Part shown: piece by piece, positions 44,007-53,700 of the stretch | How the letters are laid out: each line of letters starts with the position of its first letter | How positions within the stretch are numbered: the stretch's first letter is position 1 | Assembly (NCBI GenBank): GCA_016711045.1 | Contig: JADJTT010000007.1 | Span: 453,592 to 517,591 of the forward strand | Source of the DNA: Saprospirales bacterium | GTDB taxonomy: Bacteria; Bacteroidota; Bacteroidia; Chitinophagales; Saprospiraceae | Length of the DNA stretch: 64,000 nt | Reading direction: 5' to 3' | Program-made: the position numbers and the translations under genes | The notes under the pieces: model-generated | Seen by the model: the letters and a program-made list of their open reading frames with translations, nothing else | The model's database searches: none | What the model was told of the DNA's origin: nothing

Positions 44007-44252
44007 ATGGCATTTGAACACATCGACGACCTGCCCATCACCTGGTCCGACCACGAAGATATTGCGATGAAACTATACGAGCGGTTTGGCGATGAATTCG
44101 GGGAATCTAAAATATACCGGATCCGGTTCACCGAACTGATCGACTGGGTGCTTGAAATTTCCAGTTTTGAAGGAACCCGGGAGGAATGTACCGAGAGCCA
44201 CCTCGAGCAGATCCAGGCAAAATGGGTCTATGAGTGGCGCGACAACCAATAA
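44007..44252 (+). CDS. iscX: IscX-like Fe-S assembly protein
   Basis: The 81-residue acidic protein has the IscX pattern: TWSDHEDIAMKLYERFGDE, then IRFTELIDWVLEISSFEG, and IQAKWVYEWRD at the end. IscX binds IscS and iron and tunes cluster assembly. It is about 15 residues longer at the N terminus than the E. coli form. Located between ferredoxin and the kdsC-like gene, with 6 bp to the latter. Confidence 0.88.
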   Translation: MAFEHIDDLPITWSDHEDIAMKLYERFGDEFGESKIYRIRFTELIDWVLEISSFEGTREECTESHLEQIQAKWVYEWRDNQ

Positions 44253-44258
44253 TCCGCT

Positions 44259-44771
44259 ATGAATACACTCGAACGTTTCCAGCCCATCCACACGTTCCTC
44301 TTCGATGTGGACGGCGTGCTGACCAACAGTGAGCTCATCATTCTGGAAGACGGCAGCCTGATCCGGAAAATGAACGTCCGCGACGGCTACGCACTCAAAC
44401 GCGCGGTTGCCCAGGACTACCGGATCGGGATTATCACCGGAGGCAGCTCGACAGGCGTGACGAGCCGTCTGCGCCAACTGGGTATCGAAGATATCTACAC
44501 AGGAGTGGAAAATAAAAAGGAAGCCTACGAAGATTTCCTGCAAAAGCACCAGATAGATGAAGAGACCATCCTTTATATGGGCGATGACGTGCCCGATTAT
44601 GAAGTGATGCGCCGGGTGGGATTGCCTACTTGTCCGCGCAATGCAGCCCCCGAGATCCTGGAGATCAGCCAATACGTGTCACCGATCGAGGGCGGCTATG
44701 GTTGCGTGCGCGATGTGATCGAAAAAGTGCTCCGCATCCATGGAAAATGGATGGATGAACATAGTGATTAA
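44259..44771 (+). CDS. kdsC: KdsC-like HAD phosphatase (KDO 8-phosphate phosphatase)
   Basis: The 170-residue HAD-IIIA protein has the nucleophile motif FLFDVDGVLTNSE, then VRDGYALKRA, GIITGGSSTG and YMGDDVPDYEVM. These match KdsC, which removes phosphate from KDO 8-phosphate before KdsB acts. Members are short and tetrameric. The gene begins a typical Bacteroidota run: kdsC, ubiA-like, maf. Confidence 0.88.
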   Translation: MNTLERFQPIHTFLFDVDGVLTNSELIILEDGSLIRKMNVRDGYALKRAVAQDYRIGIITGGSSTGVTSRLRQLGIEDIYTGVENKKEAYEDFLQKHQIDEETILYMGDDVPDYEVMRRVGLPTCPRNAAPEILEISQYVSPIEGGYGCVRDVIEKVLRIHGKWMDEHSD

Positions 44772-45639
44772 AAAGGGGGTTGCAGCCCTGCAACTGATTC
44801 GCCCCCTCAATTTGGCATTTATTGCGCTGACGCAATACCTGCTTTTTTTTCACTTTCTTTTTCCCATTTTACATGCTACCCATGCACCGGTGTTACTGGA
44901 AGGATGGAGAGCCCTCGTTTTCCTCATTACCACTACCCTGCTCACCGCCGCAGGGTATGGGATCAACGATTATTTCGACGTAGAAACCGACCGTATCAAC
45001 AAGCCGGACAAGTGGTTGGTCGGCAACCGTTTGTCGCCAAAAACCACAGCTGTCTGGGTGGCTGGCCTGGTTATACTCGGCGCCATCCTTTCGGCCTGGC
45101 TGGCCTGGGACATTCAAAAACCGGTCCTTTGGCTGATCTATCCGGTTGCGGTATTTCTGCTTTGGAGCTACTCCCGTTACCTCAAGGGAATACCACTTGC
45201 CGGAAACCTGCTCATTGCCTTGTTGTGCATGATGGTGGGTGGCATCATCTGGTTTGCCGAACGGGAGGGCATTGCATTTTTGCGCAGCTACCATCCCCAA
45301 TTGGCCCTGCAATTGATCCGCGCATTGGTTTTTTACCTCTTTTTTGCCTTTTTAGCCACCCTTTTCCGGGAAATGGTGAAAGATTGTGAGGATATGGAAG
45401 GAGACGCCGCCACTGCACAGCAAACCCTGCCTGTGCGGTTTGGCCTGCACCGGGTAAAACGATGGGCTCTTGCCGGAGGCCTATTGCTGGAAATTGCATT
45501 ATTGTTGCTGGCCTGGTATTTTCATCAAACATCTAATGTAGGAGGCATCGCCTACACCCTGTCACTGCTGGCAATTCCCCAGTTAGCCGGATTATGGTTT
45601 TGTATCAGGCTCAGGCGCCTGCGCACTATCGCCGGGTGA
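44755..45639 (+). CDS. UbiA family prenyltransferase, C terminus probably frameshifted
   Basis: The ATG at 44755 (or 44740) overlaps kdsC and gives 294 residues with about seven membrane helices. The prenyl-diphosphate site is NDYFDVETDRINKP, and the second acidic motif is KDCEDMEGD. It resembles geranylgeranylglycerol-phosphate transferases of Bacteroidota. It stops at 45639 after RLRRLRTIAG. In another frame the DNA continues with QAPAHYRRVSRMAKWVIFAG and a last membrane helix to TGA at 45698. One extra T in the run at 45598-45601 would join both parts (WFLYQAQAPAHY), giving about 314 residues and leaving 13 bp to maf. Confidence 0.82.
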   Translation: MNIVIKKGVAALQLIRPLNLAFIALTQYLLFFHFLFPILHATHAPVLLEGWRALVFLITTTLLTAAGYGINDYFDVETDRINKPDKWLVGNRLSPKTTAVWVAGLVILGAILSAWLAWDIQKPVLWLIYPVAVFLLWSYSRYLKGIPLAGNLLIALLCMMVGGIIWFAEREGIAFLRSYHPQLALQLIRALVFYLFFAFLATLFREMVKDCEDMEGDAATAQQTLPVRFGLHRVKRWALAGGLLLEIALLLLAWYFHQTSNVGGIAYTLSLLAIPQLAGLWFCIRLRRLRTIAG

Positions 45640-45711
45640 GCCGGATGGCCAAATGGGTTATCTTTGCCGGGGTATTTATGGTTTTATTCCTGCCCTGAAC
45701 GAAAAAATGCT

Positions 45712-46284
45712 ATGGAACCATTCCAAAAAAAGATCGTACTGGCTTCCCAATCTCCCCGTCGAAAAGAGCTGCTGCAAATGGCGGGGCTGCAGTTTGAGGT
45801 CAGACCGGTGGATGTAGAGGAAAGCTACCCACCCACTCTTCCGGCTGCGGAAGTGGCCGCCTATCTGGCAGAAAAAAAAGCGAGGGCAGCCCGCCATTTA
45901 GTCCAACCCGGAGAAATACTCCTGACTGCCGACAGTATCGTAGCACTCGAAGAGGAAATCTTTGGAAAGCCCATCGACGTCGCTGATGCCAAGTGCATTC
46001 TGCAAAAGCTCTCCGGCAAGACGCATCAGGTATATACAGGTGTATGCCTGTGGACACCCGAAAAAAAGCGCGTCTTCACAGGTATTGCCCACGTACATTT
46101 CGGCGTTCTTAGCCAGGAGGAGATCGATTATTATATTCAACACTTCCAGCCGTTTGACAAAGCGGGAGCCTATGCCATACAGGAATGGATAGGCCTGTGC
46201 AAGGTCGAGCGGATTGAAGGCACCTACTCCAACATCATGGGACTACCCATGGAATTGGTATATTCCGAGCTGAATGCTTTTTGA
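45712..46284 (+). CDS. maf: Maf family nucleotide pyrophosphatase
   Basis: The ATG at 45712 gives 190 residues. IVLASQSPRRKELL is the Maf start signature. TADSIVALEEEIFGKP, KTHQVYTGVCLWT and FDKAGAYAIQEWIGL make up the active site. Maf hydrolyses dTTP/UTP or modified nucleotides and was first linked to septum inhibition. The upstream frame continuing to 45664 reads through the end of the ubiA-like gene and is not used. Confidence 0.94.
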   Translation: MEPFQKKIVLASQSPRRKELLQMAGLQFEVRPVDVEESYPPTLPAAEVAAYLAEKKARAARHLVQPGEILLTADSIVALEEEIFGKPIDVADAKCILQKLSGKTHQVYTGVCLWTPEKKRVFTGIAHVHFGVLSQEEIDYYIQHFQPFDKAGAYAIQEWIGLCKVERIEGTYSNIMGLPMELVYSELNAF

Positions 46285-46287
46285 ATT

Positions 46288-46719
46288 ATGAAAAAAACGA
46301 TCCTGGCAATCGCCCTTTTGTGCCTGTTGGCGCCAGCCTGCAAAAAATACCAGTACGGACCCTATTTCGCCCTTGCCACTAAAAAGCAACGGGTAGAGGG
46401 GACCTGGAGGATTGATTCCGCGATCAATACTGCGGGATCGGACATTGCCGGCACCTTTGCCTCTTACCGGTTCGCCTTTAAAAAAGGCGGAGATACCCAG
46501 ATCGAATTTCTCCCTTCTACCGGGGGCGGAGTGGATACCTTATTTGGGGAATGGGGCCTGGAAGAAGAGCATGACATCTTGGTCTGGAAAGACCTCATTG
46601 GCGATACTACGGGGTTTTACTACATTCGGAATGAGCGGTTTGACATTCTGCGCCTTACCGGGCAGGAATTTTGGCTGACCGACAAGTATAATACCTACCT
46701 CTACCTCAGTCCGGAATAG
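46288..46719 (+). CDS. small lipoprotein, lipocalin-like
   Basis: The 143-residue protein has a lipoprotein signal (LLCLLAPAC, Cys18). RVEGTWRIDSAINTAG followed by alternating strands (YRFAFKKGGDTQIEFLP, GEWGLEEEHDILVWKD, FDILRLTGQEFWLTD) looks like a lipocalin-type barrel common in Bacteroidota. Specific function unknown. It starts 3 bp after maf, and its end overlaps the convergent TrmH gene by 14 nt. Confidence 0.72.
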   Translation: MKKTILAIALLCLLAPACKKYQYGPYFALATKKQRVEGTWRIDSAINTAGSDIAGTFASYRFAFKKGGDTQIEFLPSTGGGVDTLFGEWGLEEEHDILVWKDLIGDTTGFYYIRNERFDILRLTGQEFWLTDKYNTYLYLSPE

Positions 46720-47491
46720 ACCTGATCCCGGTGCTTCTGCCCCGGATAAGCGCACAAACAATACCGGTGGCCACGGCGGCATTGAGTGATTCCGAGCTGC
46801 TGTTGCCATAGGGAGGAATACCGATCCAGGACCGAACCAAAGTTCCCGTTTCCTCCGAAATGCCAGTTGATTCACTGCCGATCACCAGCAGGGAGCGGGA
46901 AGAAAGAGGCGCCGTATAAATGCTATCTCCATCCATGGCCGTGCCCAACACCGGCAATTCCGGAAAGCGCGCCACCAGGTCGGTAAGCGGCAGGTACTCG
47001 ACCGGCATGCGGAAAAACGAGCCCATCGAAGCCTGGATCACTTTCGGGTTGGCCCACTCCACGCAATGGGGGGCGCAAAAAACCGCCGCCAGCCCAAACC
47101 AATCCGCAATGCGAAGGATCGTTCCCAGATTTCCGGGGTCCTGAATTCCATCCAGGTAAAGAGAAAGGCCGTTGGCTACCTGAGCCGCATCCGGGATGGC
47201 AGGGTCCATCTCGACGAGCAGGTATACCTTGTTGGGGGTCTGGAGAGAGGAGATTTTTTGAAGTACCTCTTGCGTTACCGGTTCCACCGGTCTATTACAG
47301 GATTGGAGGAGGAGTTGATTCTCCTCTATCCATTCGGAAATGGCCAATATAAGCTCCACTTTTTCCGGGTAAGCAGTCAAAAGTTCATGCGCTATTTTCT
47401 CGCCTTCCACCCCGAATTTGTTATACCTTTGACGATACTTTTTTACCTTCAACGATTGCAGTACTTTTAATTGCGCTCTGGTCAGGGCCAT
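46706..47491 (-). CDS. TrmH/SpoU family RNA methyltransferase
   Basis: The ATG at 47491 gives 261 residues starting MALTRAQLKVLQSLKVKKYR, as expected for this family. The N-terminal part has YNKFGVEGEKIAHELL, the substrate-binding segment. The SPOUT knot is made by YLDGIQDPGNLGTILRIADW, LLVIGSESTGIS and IPPYGNSSSESLNAAVATGI. It 2'-O-methylates rRNA or tRNA; the target is not readable. Its start codon overlaps that of the divergent TamL gene. Confidence 0.9.
   Translation of the reverse strand: MALTRAQLKVLQSLKVKKYRQRYNKFGVEGEKIAHELLTAYPEKVELILAISEWIEENQLLLQSCNRPVEPVTQEVLQKISSLQTPNKVYLLVEMDPAIPDAAQVANGLSLYLDGIQDPGNLGTILRIADWFGLAAVFCAPHCVEWANPKVIQASMGSFFRMPVEYLPLTDLVARFPELPVLGTAMDGDSIYTAPLSSRSLLVIGSESTGISEETGTLVRSWIGIPPYGNSSSESLNAAVATGIVCALIRGRSTGIRSIPD
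47424..47431 (+). promoter_or_regulatory. -7 element candidate for the TamL gene, inside the TrmH gene
   Basis: TACCTTTG matches TAnnTTTG and lies 59 bp before the TamL ATG, within the coding region of the divergent TrmH gene. No good -33 TTG was found at normal spacing. Confidence 0.35.
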
Positions 47492-49990
47492 GTCAGAATT
47501 ATTTAAAAATAGAATACACGATTTGTACAGGATCGGCGGGATTTCAATTGTCCTGGTGACGGTCTTGCTATCTGCATGCAATACGACCAGGTATTTGGGG
47601 CCCGATGAGATCTTCCTCGAAGACAACAAGATCGAATTAAAAACCGATCAGCAAATTAAGAAAAAAGGCAATTTCAAATACGAACTTTCCACGCTATACA
47701 AGCAGAAGCCCAACAGTAATTTCCTCTTTGTACCCAGGGAATGGTATTACTACAAGCTCCAGGATACGCTCGACCAATCGAAATTCACGAAAGGGTTCAA
47801 ACGTTGGAGGATGCGGCAGTTTGGGGAAGAGCCCGTGATCTACGACCCCGCAAAAACTGAGTCTACCGAGCGGGCCATGGAATACTTCCTTCAGCACAAA
47901 GGGTATTTCCTGGCTAAAGTGCAATCCTTTCACGAATACACCGACCGGGAGAATAAGAAGGTCTCGATCAGTTACGAAGTAAAGCCCAACCAACAATACC
48001 TGATCGACACGGTCGAGTTCATTTCCCGGGATTCCCAAATTCAGGTGCTGCTTCGATCTTCCCAAAATGCTACCCTATTGAAAAGGGAAGCCCGGTGGAT
48101 GCCGGCCAATATGACAAGGAAACCAGCAGAATAGTCACCTTCCTCCGCAACCGGGGGTACGCTTATTTCAGTTCCAACTACATTGCCAGCCTGGAGGCCG
48201 ACAGCAGTAATTTCAAGGTACAGCTCATATTGGAAGTATTATTGCCCCCCAATGATTCGATTCACCGGACATACACCGTCGGCGACTTGTTCCTGTATCC
48301 TGAATTTGACCCTTCCTCCCCTACTCCCTCTGGTATTGACACCATTGCACCGGGCATTTACTTTATGGGGGATTCGAGCAATTACAAGGTTCGGGAAAAA
48401 GTATTGCTCAACACCTTATACCTAAAAAAGGGCGACCTGTTCAGTCAGGATAACTACGACCGTACCAATCGTCAGTTGAGCAACCTGGGGATATTCCGGT
48501 TTGTCACGCTCAAAGCCGAACCCGACCCTGATATTGCCGGCCAAATCAACTTCCGGATCTACCTTACACCCAATAAACGGTTTGAGTTTGGCACGGACCT
48601 GGAAGTAAACACCTCCAACGCCCAGTTCATTGGGCGCCGTTTACTGGGCGTTTCCGGCAATGTCTCCCTTCGTCACCGGAACCTTTTCAAGGGAGCTGAG
48701 CTATTCATCACCAATTTGGAGGGCGGGATTGACTTAAACCTGTCCAGTTTCAGATATGACACCGTCAAGCTGATCAATACGGTAGACGTTCGTCTGCATA
48801 GCGACCTGTATCTGCCCAAGTTCGTTGATTTTTTCGGATTTTATTCGCTGCTCGATAAGATGCATATCCTTCGGCACCCCTTTTACACGGCATTGCATGA
48901 CCGGGGGGCCACCCGCATCTCCTTGAGCTACAACTACCTGGAACGCATCGACCTGTTTTCCCTCAACACCCTGAATGCGGTATTTGGCTATGATTTCCGG
49001 CCATCCAACCGGCACCGATACATCATCAACCACTTGGGGATCGATTATCTCAGTCCTAGAACCACCTTCTATTTTGATACCCTGATCCTGGACAAAAATC
49101 AAAACCTGCAACGGACATTCGATAAACAATTGTTTACCAGTTTCCTCCTTCGGGATTTCAGCTATACCTATTCAGGGCTGACTAACCGATTTGGAGAGTC
49201 CAGCTCATTTATTACCCGGATTGAATTGTCCGGGTTAGAAGTTTATCTTGCCAACCTCCTCTATAACGGCCTTGCAGCCCCCGAAAAACGGGATACTTTT
49301 GACCTGGTATTCAGTGGAGATACCATCCAGTTTTCCCAATATACCCGACTGGAATTTGACTTCAGGCATTACATAAAGCTATCCAAAGGACAACTGCTGG
49401 TTTTCCGAGGCGCCTTAGGATGGGCTATCCCTTTCGGCTTTTCATCCGGAGTCCCCTATGTAAAGCAATTTTATGTTGGCGGCCCGCAAAGCGTGCGCGC
49501 CTGGAATGCCCGGGCGATCGGTCCCGGGGGATATCTGGATCCCCTGACCCAATCTTCAGGGGTCAATCCTACCCTCTTTTACCAAACCGCAGAATTCAAA
49601 CTCGATTTTAATGCCGAATACCGGTTTCCAATATTCACTTTATTCGGAATCAAGTATGAAGGCGCCTTGTTTTTGGATGCCGGTAATGTGTGGACCACTT
49701 ACCCCGACAGCACCCGCCGGTTTTCCCAACTTCGCTGGACGCCTACTTACGATGAGTTCAACAATAAGCTTTCCGATAATTTGTTCAAGTATATCGCAGT
49801 AGGTACCGGGTTCGGCTTGCGACTGGACTTTGCCTATTTCATCCTCCGGCTCGACCTGGGCATGAAACTGCGCAACCCCTATCCCCAGATAGATGACCTG
49901 GGCAATGTGAAAGAAGTGTTCTGGCGCAGTCCCTTCCAAAACGGATGGAGTGACCTCAACCTCAACCTGGGATTGGGTTATCCTTTCTGA
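47490..49990 (+). pseudogene. TamL/BamA-type outer-membrane assembly lipoprotein, frameshifted
   Basis: The first frame (to 48134) has a lipoprotein signal (LVTVLLSAC) and POTRA-like segments. It loses register after NATLLK at the AAAA run 48081-48084. With one more A the sequence continues KKGSPVDAGQYDKETSRI into the second frame (to TGA at 49988-49990). That part has further POTRA domains (LYLKKGDLFSQDNYDRTNRQ), a beta-barrel, and VGGPQSVRAW, the VRGF-like loop of the Omp85 family. The repaired protein has about 833 residues. BamA-like lipoproteins of the TamL kind in Bacteroidota assemble outer-membrane proteins with TamB. The break is probably a consensus error. Confidence 0.88.
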
Positions 49991-50652
49991 GTCTTTTTCC
50001 CCTTTTGTTGATCGAAATCCTGAAACAGCTCCTTGCGCCCAAATTGGCTGCAGATCGGGCATTCATAGGGATTATGCCCCCTGGCCGGACAGTGCTCCCG
50101 GCCAAAATAGATGATTTGGAGATGCAGTGCGTTCCATTTTTCTTTGGGAAAAAGGCTTTTCAGGTCTTTCTCCGTCTGCACCACACTTTTTCCATTGCTC
50201 AGGCCCCAGCGCCAGGCCAGGCGATGAATGTGCGTATCAACCGGAAAAGCAGGTACTCCAAATGCCTGGGACATGACCACGGAAGCGGTCTTGTGTCCTA
50301 CCCCGGGCAGGGCTTCCAATTCCTCGAAAGAAGCCGGCACTTCCCCTTTATGCTGCTCGACAATGAGCCGGGATAACTCCTGAATTGCCTGTGCCTTTCT
50401 CGGGGCCAGACCGCAGGGACGGATAATGGTCTCAATATCGCGTACCTCCATTTCTGCCATCCCGTATGGGTTGTCGGCCTGGCTGAACAGGTGGGGCGTC
50501 ACCTGATTGACCCGCACATCGGTGCATTGAGCAGATAGCACCACTGCGACCAACAAGGTAAACGGGTCCTGATGCTCCAGGGGAATGGGAGTCTCCGGGT
50601 AAAGCGCTTCCAGAAGGGCGGCGATGGCGGTTGCTTTTTGTTTTTTTGTCAT
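49978..50652 (-). CDS. nth: endonuclease III
   Basis: The 224-residue protein has the helix-hairpin-helix ALPGVGHKTASVVMSQAFG, with the catalytic lysine (HKT), and the catalytic Asp in PVDTHIHRLAWRWGL. It removes oxidised pyrimidines from DNA. The Fe-S region reads HCPARGHNPYECPICSQFG: three cysteines with spacing C-x9-C-x2-C and no fourth, unlike C-x6-C-x2-C-x5-C of E. coli, so the cluster may be absent. The 3' end overlaps the TamL gene by 13 nt. Confidence 0.93.
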   Translation of the reverse strand: MTKKQKATAIAALLEALYPETPIPLEHQDPFTLLVAVVLSAQCTDVRVNQVTPHLFSQADNPYGMAEMEVRDIETIIRPCGLAPRKAQAIQELSRLIVEQHKGEVPASFEELEALPGVGHKTASVVMSQAFGVPAFPVDTHIHRLAWRWGLSNGKSVVQTEKDLKSLFPKEKWNALHLQIIYFGREHCPARGHNPYECPICSQFGRKELFQDFDQQKGKKTQKG

Positions 50653-50670
50653 GGTTGGTGTATACGGGGG

Positions 50671-50754
50671 AGACGCGAGGTGTCGCGTCTATACGTATGG
50701 GAGACGCGAGGTGTCGCGTCTATACGTATGGGAGACGCGAGGTGTCGCGTCTCT
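50671..50754. repeat. three 31-bp tandem units, each with an AGACGCGA/TCGCGTCT hairpin
   Basis: AGACGCGA-GGTG-TCGCGTCT starts at 50671, 50702 and 50733, exactly 31 bp apart, joined by ATACGTATGGG, which itself contains the palindrome ATACGTAT. The third unit ends at the stop of the large gene at 50753. The array is 18 bp upstream of nth, so it may affect nth expression or end the large gene's transcript. Confidence 0.85.
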
Positions 50755-53700
50755 ACTTTTGGGCGTCCTGGGCGCGGGTGAGGAAAGTACTGGCGGTACC
50801 TTTTTCCACCAACTGGATCTCGTATGTATTCCCATCGGGCATTTTGAAGATCCGGTCTTTGTCCTTCAATTTCAGTACCAGGTCGTTAAACGCATCATTG
50901 CTGGAAACTACGTTCATGATACCCTGCTTGAATCCGAAAAAGTAAAAGACTCCACTTGGCGCCTGCACAAACATATAAAACCGGTCATCGTCATCGAAGG
51001 GCATGCGCACTTCGATATAGCAGGTCAGCATCCGGTTGATCATATCTCCGTCGATGCTTGCGAGGGGCAATTTCTGCTGGAGGCTCACAAAGGATTGGTA
51101 TTCCTGGTTCCATTTCATAGGCACTTTGCTCCACAGGAAGGTGTAATTGTTAACCTTCTTGGGAAGGTCGAATTCGTTGAGACTCACCAGGTCTATTACT
51201 TTTTGTACGTCTTTATCAGGAGGGAAGAGTTCGGACACCGTTTTTTTGTAGAAAGAAGGATCATTGGCGTAGATCGCGGTGGGGGCTTCAAAACTGGTCG
51301 CCTTGATGTCGTTGGCCATAAATTTGAGCAAGGGATCCGGCAGGATAAGTTTGATGCCCAGCATAAAGTCTCCTTTCAATTCCTGTCCAACCGGGCCCGG
51401 GGAAAGTGTATCCGCACTCATGACATCCGCCATCGTTTCTGCGCGGCCGGCTGCTTCCACACTAATATATTTCAGGCTTTTTCCAATGTCGAACCGGCCT
51501 TCCGCTTCCACTTTTCCGGTGCCGTTGTAGAAGGTAAGCAGGTTGCCTTTCAGGCTATTGGTCGCCACCTTCAGGGAGTCTCCGAAAATAAACGTGTCGT
51601 CTTTGGGTTCGTATTGAAAAAGGCCAGTGACGGGAAGCACGGGGCGGTCCTTCCGGTAATACAACGGCGCCATGATCCGGGGGTAGCAGAAATAAGACTC
51701 TTTACTGAGGAAAAGTCCGGTTTTGAGCGGTTCTCCCTCATAATTTCGGGGTTCGTCAAAGCGGATGGCAAGGTCGGTTTTATCCCCTTCAAAGTCGACG
51801 GTAAACCAATGACGGGCCGCGAGATTGGCATCCAGGCGGGCAAACCCGTTGAAAAGCAGGTTGCGGGATTCGGAAAATAAACTGATGGTTCCCCTGAATT
51901 CGGTTTTTGTATCGATGTAAAAACGATCTTCCGGTTTTACCTCTCCGGTGGCGCGCGTCACCGCAGGCCGTTCGGAATATTTCCCTTTCCCTACCGGCGC
52001 CCCGATAATATCCTGGAATAGGATCTCCTGCTGCCGGCGTCCGATATTGTATTCATAATAGCCTTTGGCCTTAAAATTCTTCCGGCCACTAATAGTAGCC
52101 GTAGCCCGGTTGATGACGTGAAATTTGTTGATCGTGTCGGCCACGATACGGGCATTGTTCAGGGTACGCATTTCCCCGTTTGATTCGACAAACACCTCTC
52201 CGTCTTCGGTATATATGTACGCATCGGCGCTGACAATAGATTTCACCCCGGTGATCCGCAGGTTGTTGGTCTTGAGATCGAACTCTGCCGCATCGCCCTG
52301 AAAACGCAGGGAGTCTTTGTCCGGATGGGTGGAGACGAAAGACGCGACCGGTCTGAATACCGGACGAAAGGTGACCTTATCTTCCCGCATATTCCAGTCA
52401 AAAGCGTCCATGGAAGTGAGGTACTGGTTGCCGGGGAAAAACGTTTCATGCGTCACCGGATCATTGGCCATGAAACTCCCCTTCTGGGTTTCAAAATCGA
52501 CATCTCCTGTCAGGTTGGAGGTCTTCAGGGCCAGGGTTTCCGTATCAAAGGATTTGATCTGCAAATCGGTGGTATCGGCATGTACCGAATAGTATCCAAA
52601 AGAGAAAAGGCCGGAAGACATGCTGGCTTTATCCCAGCTAAACTGCCCGCGGGCCTTCAAACCGCCGGGCGTAAGGATCAGGGTTCCTTTCAGGAAGTGG
52701 CGGTTATCATTGAACAGTTCAAAGGGCGCTTCGACGGAGGTTACATACATGCTGTCGAGGTAGGGTTGCCAATCGATCTGTACATCGAAGCCCACGGCTT
52801 TGGGAATCTTTACCGGTCCGGTCCGGTCTTCGCGCAGGTCAAAGCGCTTGGCGCTGCCTGTCATTCGTTTGGGCTCAAAGACGATGTCATCGGAATTGAC
52901 CGTAGCCCCGAGGTAGTCGAGTTTGCCCTGGCCCAAAAAGCCTTTATTGCTCAACAGGATATTCCCTTCATATTGCCCTTTTTTGAGGTAACACGGGTAT
53001 CCGCCTTTAGGGGTAGCCGACAAAAAGCCTAAGGAAGCATCTTCATCCTGAAGCACGAGGGTTTCTTCAAACACCGGAAAAATATCAGCGGAATACATAC
53101 TTCCCTTAAAACGCAACGCACTGTTGTCAAACTTGTCAAGGCTGTTGAAACTGAATGGATTGAGCTTAAAATAAAAGGAGTCGCGCTCATAAACGCCTTT
53201 GCGGATTTCCGGGGCGTCGTAGTAGACATAGCTGTAATCCTTCGATTGCAGGGAGGGAAACATCGGGATGTTGTCGCGGCCTGATTTATTGGAAGGCGCA
53301 TCGACGAGCAATACGCCGCGAAGATGCTCGATACGTGATCCCAGCGAGTAGGCCAGGGGCTTACCTTGTGCATCTTTCTCCCCGGTAGTCAGGAACAGGT
53401 CAAAATACCGGACCGAGTCCAGTTGGATTTGAAATTTGTCGTAGTCGAGATGGAAGTCTTTCCCGGTCAGGGTACCGAAACCTGCAAACAGCCGACCGTC
53501 AAAATCGAGGTTGCGGTTTTTACCGATCACCACCTGTCCCTCAAAGGGTTTGAGGGCAACAGCCTGGGTCTGGCTGAATACAATATTGGACACCCCGTTG
53601 ACGACAATCCGTTGGTCTTTAATATCAAAAGTAGCATTGGTCTTATCCGTTTCCGATTCGATGCGCAAGGCGTCGAAATCCACTTTTTTCTGACTGGCAT

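Noticed and set aside
50671..50754. CRISPR-like array of three 31-bp units
   Set aside because: The units are identical throughout, with no unique spacers; each is a palindrome in tandem.
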